A stretch of DNA of 32,465 nt from Novosphingobium sp. (GTDB taxonomy: Bacteria > Pseudomonadota > Alphaproteobacteria > Sphingomonadales > Sphingomonadaceae), in NCBI GenBank assembly GCA_025356575.1, contig JANXSP010000037.1, positions 1 through 32,465 on the forward strand, in the 5' to 3' direction. The position numbers were made by a program, and so were the translations under genes. The notes below the pieces were generated by a model. It was given only the letters and a program-made list of their open reading frames with translations. It was not told the origin of the DNA and ran no database searches. Positions 24,527 through 30,374 of this stretch are shown here, piece by piece (position 1 is the stretch's first letter; each line of letters starts with the position of its first letter).

Positions 24527-25279
24527 ATGAACCTGGAACCCCGCGCCCCGCGACTCGCCGTCCTGATCGATGCCGACAACGCCTCTGCCCGCATCGCCGC
24601 CGGCCTGTTCGAGGAAATCGCCAAGATCGGCGAAGCCAGCGTGCGGCGGATCTACGGCGATTTTTCGGGAACGCGGCTCAAGGGCTGGGCCGATGTCCTT
24701 TCGACCCACGCGATCATGGCGCACCAGAACTTCGCAAACACCGTGGGCAAGAACGCCTCGGACATCGCGCTGGTGATCGATGCGATGGACCTGCTCCACA
24801 GCGGGCGGTTCGACGGGTTCTGCCTGGTTTCGTCGGACAGCGATTTCACCCGGCTGGCCGCGCGCATCCGCGAGCAGGGCGTCGACGTCTACGGCTTCGG
24901 CGAGCAGAAAACGCCCGAAAGCTTCCGCCAGGCCTGCCGCCGGTTCATCTATACCGAGAATCTCCTGCCCGAAGCCCCGGCGACGGCCACTCCCGAAAAG
25001 CCCGACGCCCGCCCCACCGCGCTGCGCCGCCCGGCCAAGATGGCCGAACCGCTCCTGCGCCGAGCGATCTCCCAATTGAGCGACGACGAGGACTGGGTCT
25101 CGCTCGGCCCGATCGGCAAGCAGCTCGCCGCACTCAACTCGGACTTCGATCCCCGCACGTACGGCTTCGCCAAGCTCTCCAGCCTGGTCGCCGCGCTCGA
25201 CGGCTTCGAGATAGACCGCCGCCCCGGAGGGGGGATTTACGTGCGGCCCAAGGCGCGGGTGGCGGCGGCGCGCAAGTAG
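24527..25279 (+). CDS. NYN-domain ribonuclease-like protein with LOTUS/OST-HTH tail
   Basis: A 250-residue protein. The N-terminal NYN/PIN-like domain (about 8-155) has the acidic residues expected of a metal-dependent nuclease: AVLIDADNAS (Asp15, Asp17), ASDIALVIDAMDLLHSG, and LVSSDSDFTRLAARIREQG. The C-terminal part (about 168-245) resembles an OST-HTH/LOTUS RNA-binding fold, with WVSLGPIGKQLAALNSDFDPRTYGFAKLSSLVAAL. This is the NYN-LOTUS architecture seen in many proteobacterial proteins of uncertain RNA substrate. It abuts the next gene stop-to-stop with no spacer, so the two transcripts must overlap. Confidence 0.9.
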   Translation: MNLEPRAPRLAVLIDADNASARIAAGLFEEIAKIGEASVRRIYGDFSGTRLKGWADVLSTHAIMAHQNFANTVGKNASDIALVIDAMDLLHSGRFDGFCLVSSDSDFTRLAARIREQGVDVYGFGEQKTPESFRQACRRFIYTENLLPEAPATATPEKPDARPTALRRPAKMAEPLLRRAISQLSDDEDWVSLGPIGKQLAALNSDFDPRTYGFAKLSSLVAALDGFEIDRRPGGGIYVRPKARVAAARK

Positions 25280-26584
25280 TCAGACCGCGCTGAGCGCCTG
25301 TTCGAAGTCCGCAATCAGGTCGTCCGCGTTTTCGATGCCGATGCTGATCCGCACGAGGTTGTCGGTGATGCCCAGTGCGGCCTTGCGCGCGTCGGGGACC
25401 GAGAGGTGGGTCATGCTCGCGGGGTGGCTGGCGAGCGTCTCGGTGCCGCCGAGGCTGACCGCGAGCTTGGCGATCTTCAGCGCGTCGAGGAAGGCGAAGC
25501 TTTCCGCCTCGCCGCCCTTGATGAACAAGCTGAAGGTACTGCCCGCGCCCGTGCAGTGTCGATCGAAGATGTCCTGCTGGCGCGCGTCGGCGATGTCGCC
25601 GAGGTAGCCGAGGCCCTCTACCTTGGGGTGCGCCTTCAGCCACGCGCAGACTTTGGCGGCGTTCTCGCCCGCGCGGGTCATTCTGAGTTCGATGGTCTCG
25701 AGGCTGCGCAGGAGCATCCACGCGGTGTTGGGATCGCAGATCGTGCCCATCGTGTTGCGGAGCATACGGATCGGATCCATGAATTTCTTCGCGCCCGAGA
25801 GCCCGCCCGCAACCAGGTCCGAATGCCCGCCGGCATACTTGGTGAGTGAATAGACGACGATGTCCGCGCCCTGCCGGATCGGCTGCTGCCACAACGGCCC
25901 GAGGAACGTATTGTCGATCGCGATCGGGGCATCCTGGGCCAAGCCGTCACGCGCCGCAGTCACCGCCTCGACATCGACGAGCGCGTTGGTCGGGTTGGCC
26001 GGGCTTTCGAGATAGACCAGCGCGACTTTGCCGCCTTGGCTGGCGGCGAGTTCATTGCCCTTTGCCAGCGCGGCTTCGATCTCGGGCTGAGTCGCGCCTG
26101 CGGGAAAATCGACATAGCCGATCCCGAAGCGCGCCATCGTCTTGGCGATGAAGCCCTCGGTTGCGGCATACAATGGCCCCGAATGGACGATGACATCGCC
26201 CTTGCTGCACACCGCCAGCAGCAGCGTGGCGATCGCCGACATTCCGCTCGAGAACACGAGCGATTCCTCGGCCCCGTCCCACAATGCCAGGCGGCCTTCG
26301 AGGATCTGCTGGTTGGGCCCGTTGAAGCGCGAATAAACCAGGCCTTCGGCGCCGCCGGGGCGTTTGCCGGTGATGCCTTCGAAGAACCGCTTGCCCTCGG
26401 CCGCGCTGGCGAAGGCGAACGTGCTGGTCAGGAAGATGGGCGGCTTGAGACTGCCTTCGGACAGCACCGGATCGTAGCCGTGGCCCATCATCAGCGTGGC
26501 GGGCGATAGCTGGCGATTGCCGAGCGTGGTGAACGAAGCCTTGGGCTTGCGCGCAGGGGTGCGGGATGCGGGGGTGTCGGTCAT
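25280..26584 (-). CDS. Cystathionine gamma-synthase family PLP enzyme
   Basis: PLP-dependent trans-sulfuration family enzyme (cystathionine gamma-synthase / methionine gamma-lyase type). 434 residues from ATG 26584 (MTDTPASRTPARKPK). PLP-site Lys249 is in YSLTKYAGGHSDLVAG; FSSGMSAI near 111-118 binds the phosphate, SRFNGPN near 85 and AIDNTF near 222 are typical, and SLGGTETLASHP near the C-terminus contacts substrate. The exact reaction cannot be fixed; no met gene is nearby. There is no Shine-Dalgarno; instead an inverted repeat lies two bases before the ATG. Confidence 0.9.
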   Translation of the reverse strand: MTDTPASRTPARKPKASFTTLGNRQLSPATLMMGHGYDPVLSEGSLKPPIFLTSTFAFASAAEGKRFFEGITGKRPGGAEGLVYSRFNGPNQQILEGRLALWDGAEESLVFSSGMSAIATLLLAVCSKGDVIVHSGPLYAATEGFIAKTMARFGIGYVDFPAGATQPEIEAALAKGNELAASQGGKVALVYLESPANPTNALVDVEAVTAARDGLAQDAPIAIDNTFLGPLWQQPIRQGADIVVYSLTKYAGGHSDLVAGGLSGAKKFMDPIRMLRNTMGTICDPNTAWMLLRSLETIELRMTRAGENAAKVCAWLKAHPKVEGLGYLGDIADARQQDIFDRHCTGAGSTFSLFIKGGEAESFAFLDALKIAKLAVSLGGTETLASHPASMTHLSVPDARKAALGITDNLVRISIGIENADDLIADFEQALSAV

Positions 26585-26586
26585 AT

Positions 26587-26602
26587 GGTTACGTGTGTAA
26601 CC
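26587..26602. promoter_or_regulatory. Inverted repeat at the start of the trans-sulfuration gene
   Basis: GGTTAC-GTGT-GTAACC, perfect 6-bp arms with a 4-base centre, ending two bases from the start codon where a Shine-Dalgarno would be. It overlaps the putative TTACAC -10 element, so a repressor bound here could block initiation. An operator role is inference. Confidence 0.45.
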
Positions 26603-26623
26603 GGTTTGGGAACGATGCGCCAC
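26595..26623 (-). promoter_or_regulatory. Putative promoter of the trans-sulfuration gene (GTGGCG-17-TTACAC)
   Basis: Gene-sense GTGGCG (26623-26618), 17 bases, TTACAC (26600-26595). Same hexamers and spacing as upstream of hmgA. The predicted start would be near 26588, giving a leader of only about four bases. Confidence 0.45.
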
Positions 26624-26643
26624 CCCCGCACGACAACCAGCGC

Positions 26644-26717
26644 CTCCTCGCGCAGGCGGGGACCACAGGCGACCGGGTGGTTCATTGAGGCCTGAGGCCC
26701 CCGCCTGCGCGGGGGCG
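26644..26717. repeat. Paired-hairpin interspersed repeat, copy B
   Basis: Inverse-orientation copy of the element at 13065-13137. It has a weak hairpin at its left end (CCTCGC pairing with GCGGGG) and CCCCCGC-CTGC-GCGGGGG at 26698-26715. Both copies share GGCGGGGG and GGTCCCCGCCT in the same order when aligned in one orientation. It lies between infC and the trans-sulfuration gene. Confidence 0.7.
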
Positions 26718-26731
26718 CCGTGCCATGCGCG

Positions 26732-27274
26732 TTACTTCGGCGAGATCACCATCAGCATCTGGCGGCCTTCCATGCGCGGCCACGCTTCGACCTTGGCGAT
26801 CTCGGCGGTATCGTCCTGCACCCGCTTGAGCAGGTTCATGCCAAGCTGCTGGTGCGAAAGCTCGCGCCCGCGAAACCGCAGCGTGACTTTGACCTTGTCG
26901 CCGTCTTCGATGAAGCGGCTGACGTTGCGCATCTTCACATCGTAATCGTGATCATCGATGTTGGGACGCATCTTGATCTCTTTGATGTCCTGAGTCTTTT
27001 GCGACTTGCGCGCCAGATTGGCCTTTTTTTGCGCTTCGAAGCGGAACTTGCCGACATCCAGGAACTTGCACACCGGCGGATCGGCGTTGGGCGACACTTC
27101 GACGAGGTCGAGCCCGACGCCGTTGGCCTGCTCGATCGCCTCGCGCGTGTACATCACGCCGATGTTTTCGCCGGATTCGTCGATGACGCGGACTTTGTCC
27201 GAGGTGATCATAGTGTTGAAGCGCGGCCCGCTCTTCACGGGGGGCTGCAGCGTACGGCGCGGGGGGGGAGCTAT
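26732..27274 (-). CDS. infC: Translation initiation factor IF-3, probable AUA start
   Basis: IF-3 monitors start-codon and fMet-tRNA fidelity on the 30S subunit. 180 residues if started at ATA 27274, normal length. The N-domain text [27 protein letters not shown] and the C-domain [38 protein letters not shown] are diagnostic. The first ordinary start is GTG at 27238, but it has no Shine-Dalgarno. An AGGAG lies exactly 8 bases before the in-frame ATA, which would add [12 protein letters not shown]; no ATG or GTG exists upstream before an in-frame stop. Rare starts in infC allow autoregulation by IF-3. A run of eight C follows the start. Confidence 0.93.
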   Translation of the reverse strand: MAPPPRRTLQPPVKSGPRFNTMITSDKVRVIDESGENIGVMYTREAIEQANGVGLDLVEVSPNADPPVCKFLDVGKFRFEAQKKANLARKSQKTQDIKEIKMRPNIDDHDYDVKMRNVSRFIEDGDKVKVTLRFRGRELSHQQLGMNLLKRVQDDTAEIAKVEAWPRMEGRQMLMVISPK

Positions 27275-27282
27275 AGCTCGGT

Positions 27283-27287
27283 CTCCT
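27283..27287 (-). promoter_or_regulatory. infC Shine-Dalgarno that selects the AUA start
   Basis: AGGAG in gene sense, 8 bases before ATA at 27274-27272. The start codon itself lies in a perfect 12-bp palindrome, GAGCTATAGCTC, which may fold in the mRNA. Confidence 0.6.
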
Positions 27288-27369
27288 GAGGGTTGGTCTT
27301 GGGCGCGCTCTTAGAACCAAACGCGCAAACTTGGAAGGGGAGGGATTCGGCGCCGCGGCGCGCTCCGGA

Positions 27370-28062
27370 TCAGGCCGCCGCGCGCCACAGCGGGTACTGC
27401 ACGATCCGCCCACCCGCCGGAAGCACCGCGTCGATCGCGCGCGCGGGCATCATCGCCGCCAGGATCGCGGGGTCGGCGGCGTCCATCCCCCCGGTCAGCG
27501 CGCCGAATGCGGGGAGGATCATCCGCGTTTCGCTCGCCACCGCGCAAGGCCGCGCGATCCGCCGCCCGGCGAGCTTGAGGATCAGCTTGGGGTGATAATG
27601 GCCCGAGAGTTCGGGCGCGGTTTCGCCTTTTTCGGCGCGGTGGCGTAGGCGGATGCCGCCGACTTCCATCTCGTCGACCTCGCTCCCGCCGACGGCGGCG
27701 ACGCGCTTGCCGCCGAACTTCGCCATATCGTGGTTGCCCGTAATCCACACCCAGTCGGTCGCGCGGGTCAGCGCGGCGAGCATCCCCGCGGCGTGCGGCT
27801 CGAGCCGCTCGGCTCCGCGTGCGTCGTGGAAGTTGTCGCCGAGCGTGAACACCCGCCGCGCTCCGGTCTCGCCGATCGCCAGCGCCACGCGTTCGAGCGT
27901 CTCGCGGCTGTCGTAGGGCGGCAGCATCTGCCCGTGGCGCGCAAAGAAGCTCGCTTTTTCGAGGTGCAGGTCGGCAACCAGCAGCGCGCGCTCACGCGGC
28001 CAGAACAACGCGCCCGAGCGCGTCATCAACCACTCGTCATTCGCGAACGAAAAGGGAACCAT
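27370..28062 (-). CDS. pdeM: Ligase-associated DNA-damage-response metallophosphoesterase PdeM
   Basis: A 230-residue calcineurin-like phosphoesterase. The di-metal motifs are in order: DLHLEKASFFARHG (near 31), LGDNFHD (near 74), GNHD (near 108) and GHYHPK (near 153). The DLHLEK form with these spacings marks the ligase-associated PdeM group, usually found with an ATP-dependent DNA ligase, Lhr-type helicase and exonuclease; none of those is in this window. ATG at 28062. Divergent from hemF across 44 bases; 95 bases before infC in the same direction. Confidence 0.85.
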   Translation of the reverse strand: MVPFSFANDEWLMTRSGALFWPRERALLVADLHLEKASFFARHGQMLPPYDSRETLERVALAIGETGARRVFTLGDNFHDARGAERLEPHAAGMLAALTRATDWVWITGNHDMAKFGGKRVAAVGGSEVDEMEVGGIRLRHRAEKGETAPELSGHYHPKLILKLAGRRIARPCAVASETRMILPAFGALTGGMDAADPAILAAMMPARAIDAVLPAGGRIVQYPLWRAAA

Positions 28063-28106
28063 GCGCCGCCCTTGCCGCGGGCGGCGCGATTTGGCAAGCC
28101 GCGGCG

Positions 28107-28964
28107 ATGCTCGATCACACCGTTCATTCGCAGCAGGCGCGCGATTGGTTCGAAGCCTTGCGCACCCGCATCTGTGCCGCGTTCGAGGCGATCGAGCGCG
28201 AAGCGGGCAGCGATGCCGCGTTCACCTACCTGCCGTGGGCGCGCGAGGCCGCGGGCGAGGACGAGCCGGGCGGCGGCGTGCGCGGGGTGATGAAAGGCAA
28301 AGTATTCGAAAAAGTGGGCGTCAACGTGTCGACCGTCCACGGCAGCTTCGCCCCCGATTTCGCCGCGAGCGTCAATGGTGCGGACGCCGAAAACCCCGGC
28401 TTCACCGCCACGGGCATCAGCCTGGTCGCGCACATGGCCAACCCGCATGTCCCCGCGGTCCACATGAACACGCGCTTCCTGACGACGAGCAAGGCATGGT
28501 TCGGCGGCGGCGCGGATCTCAACCCGCCGCTGCCTTATGCACAGGATACCGAGGACTTCCACGCTGCGCTGCGCGCAGTCTGCGCGGCGCACAATCCGAC
28601 GTATTACGAACGCTTTGCCAAGTGGGCCGAAGAGTATTTCTACATTCCTCACCGCGGCGTTTCGCGCGGGGTCGGGGGAATATTCTACGATCACCTCGAA
28701 TCGGAGGACGATGCTGCGTTCGAGCGCAACTTCGCCTTCACCCGCGATGTCGGCGAGGCGTTCCTGAGCGTCTATCCCGAGATCGTGCGGCGAAGGATGC
28801 GGTCGGAATTCACCGACGCGGATATCCGGACGATGCGCGAATGGCGCGGGCGCTATGCCGAATTCAACCTCGTCTACGACCGCGGCACGCTGTTCGGGCT
28901 CAAGACCGGGGGCAACATCGACGCGATCCTGATGAGCCTGCCCCCGGTGGCGGAATGGGGCTGA
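28107..28964 (+). CDS. hemF: Oxygen-dependent coproporphyrinogen III oxidase
   Basis: Aerobic heme synthesis: oxidative decarboxylation of coproporphyrinogen III to protoporphyrinogen IX. 285 residues, normal. Diagnostic blocks are GGGVRGVMKGKVFEKVGVN near 51-69, ATGISLVAHMANPHVPAVHMNTRF near 100-123, WFGGGADLNPP near 130, YIPHRGVSRGVGGIFYDHL near 179-197 and EFNLVYDRGTLFGLKTGGN near the end. ATG 28107 gives MLDHTVHSQQARDWFEAL; there is no obvious Shine-Dalgarno. The stop codon lies within a 16-bp tandem repeat. Confidence 0.96.
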   Translation: MLDHTVHSQQARDWFEALRTRICAAFEAIEREAGSDAAFTYLPWAREAAGEDEPGGGVRGVMKGKVFEKVGVNVSTVHGSFAPDFAASVNGADAENPGFTATGISLVAHMANPHVPAVHMNTRFLTTSKAWFGGGADLNPPLPYAQDTEDFHAALRAVCAAHNPTYYERFAKWAEEYFYIPHRGVSRGVGGIFYDHLESEDDAAFERNFAFTRDVGEAFLSVYPEIVRRRMRSEFTDADIRTMREWRGRYAEFNLVYDRGTLFGLKTGGNIDAILMSLPPVAEWG

Positions 28965-29024
28965 ACCAGATTTGGCCTGAACCAGATTTGGCCTGGGCTA
29001 GATTTGGCCTGAACTAGATTTGGG
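28961..29024. repeat. 16-bp tandem repeat, four copies, at hemF/chrA ends
   Basis: Unit CTGAACCAGATTTGGC at 28961-28976 is repeated exactly at 28977-28992, then as CTGGGCTAGATTTGGC (28993-29008) and CTGAACTAGATTTGGG (29009-29024). The first copy holds the hemF TGA stop, and the last holds the chrA TAG stop on the other strand. AT content is higher than the surrounding DNA. Confidence 0.92.
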
Positions 29025-30279
29025 CCAGCGCTAGTCCGGCCAGCCCGCAGATCGCCAGGACCCACGGCACTGCCAGCTTCAGCCGCAGCAGCAGCACGAA
29101 CGCCAGCGCGGTCAGCACGCCCGCGCGCCAGTCGATCCCGCTGCCCGGCCGATAAAGCGTCTGCACCGCAAACCACAGTGCCAGGCTGGCGATCACGCCG
29201 ACCACTGCCGCGGTCACCGCGGCGAGCCCGCCCTGCAGCCGCCGCGCATGTTCGAGCCGCTCGAGCCACGGCGCGGCGGCGAAAATCCACAGGAAGCACG
29301 GTGCGAAGGTCATCCAGGTGGTGACCGCCGCTCCGGCCAGTCCCGCGACCAGCGGGGTAAACGGCGCGGGCGATCGGTATGCGCCGAGGAAGCCGACGAA
29401 CTGGGTGACCATGATCAGCGGGCCGGGGGTGGTCTCGGCCAGACCCAGCCCGTCGGCCATTTCGGGCGCGGTCAGCCAATGGTGGGTGTCGACCGCCTGC
29501 TGCGCCATGTAGGCAAGCACGGCATAAGCGCCGCCGAAGGTCACCACCGCCAGCTTGGCGAAGAACACCCCGATCGTGACGAGGACATGACCGGAGCCGA
29601 GCGCAAGCGCCAGTGCGCCGAGCGGGATCAGCCAGATCGCCATTCCCAGCGCGATCGTCGCGAGCGTTCGACCGATCAGCGGCGCAGCCGGGATCGCGGC
29701 ATCGGCCATGCCGCCAACCGGTTTGAGCGCCAGCCAGTGCGGATGCCGCGCTGCCGCGATCATCCCCAGCGCGCCCGCACCCAGCACCACCAGCGGAAAC
29801 GGGAGCGAAAACGCCGCGAGCGCGACGAACGCGGCCAGCGCGATGGCCTGCTTGAACCGCGTGCCCAGCGCACGCCCCCCGATTCGGAGCAGCGCCTGGA
29901 CGACCAGCGCGATTACCGCCGCCTTGATCCCCATGAACAGTGCGGCGAACCATGCCAGTCCCGCAGCCGCGACATAAAGCAGCGACAGCGCCAGGATCAC
30001 TGCGGCGCCGGGTACCACGAACAGCAGCCCGGCAATCAGCCCGCCGCGCACTCCGTGCAGCTTCCACCCGATCCACGTCGCCAGTTGCTGCGCTTCGGGG
30101 CCAGGCAAAAGGTGGCAGAAGTTGAGCGCGCGGAGGAACTCGTCCTCGCCGACCCACCCGCGCTGTTCCACGATCTCGTCGTGCATCAACGCGATCTGCC
30201 CGGCTGGGCCGCCGAAACTGAGGCAGCCGATCCGGGCAAAGGCGGCGGTAAGCTCGCGTATGGAGGGGGACGCCATCAT
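29014..30279 (-). CDS. chrA: Chromate transporter, ChrA family
   Basis: Inner-membrane CHR-family transporter; in characterised members it exports chromate. 421 residues, the two-domain long form. Domain 1 starts with IGCLSFGGPAGQIALMHDEIV (about 17-37) and LPGPEAQQLATWIGW; domain 2 repeats the pattern with KLAVVTFGGAYAVLAYM and ETTPGPLIMVTQFVGF. About ten to twelve hydrophobic helices. Start ATG 30279 or the adjacent Met2. Its last three codons lie inside the tandem repeat at 28961-29024, so the C-terminus (ALAQI) may vary between strains. Substrate cannot be proven from sequence. Confidence 0.93.
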   Translation of the reverse strand: MMASPSIRELTAAFARIGCLSFGGPAGQIALMHDEIVEQRGWVGEDEFLRALNFCHLLPGPEAQQLATWIGWKLHGVRGGLIAGLLFVVPGAAVILALSLLYVAAAGLAWFAALFMGIKAAVIALVVQALLRIGGRALGTRFKQAIALAAFVALAAFSLPFPLVVLGAGALGMIAAARHPHWLALKPVGGMADAAIPAAPLIGRTLATIALGMAIWLIPLGALALALGSGHVLVTIGVFFAKLAVVTFGGAYAVLAYMAQQAVDTHHWLTAPEMADGLGLAETTPGPLIMVTQFVGFLGAYRSPAPFTPLVAGLAGAAVTTWMTFAPCFLWIFAAAPWLERLEHARRLQGGLAAVTAAVVGVIASLALWFAVQTLYRPGSGIDWRAGVLTALAFVLLLRLKLAVPWVLAICGLAGLALAQI

Positions 30280-30374
30280 CGCGCGCCAACCTAGTCTCTT
30301 GCGCCGCTGTTGGCGACAGCCCGGCGCTTCTGGTTGCGGTTGTAATCATCGCCTCCGTTGTGCGAAACGGCGCC

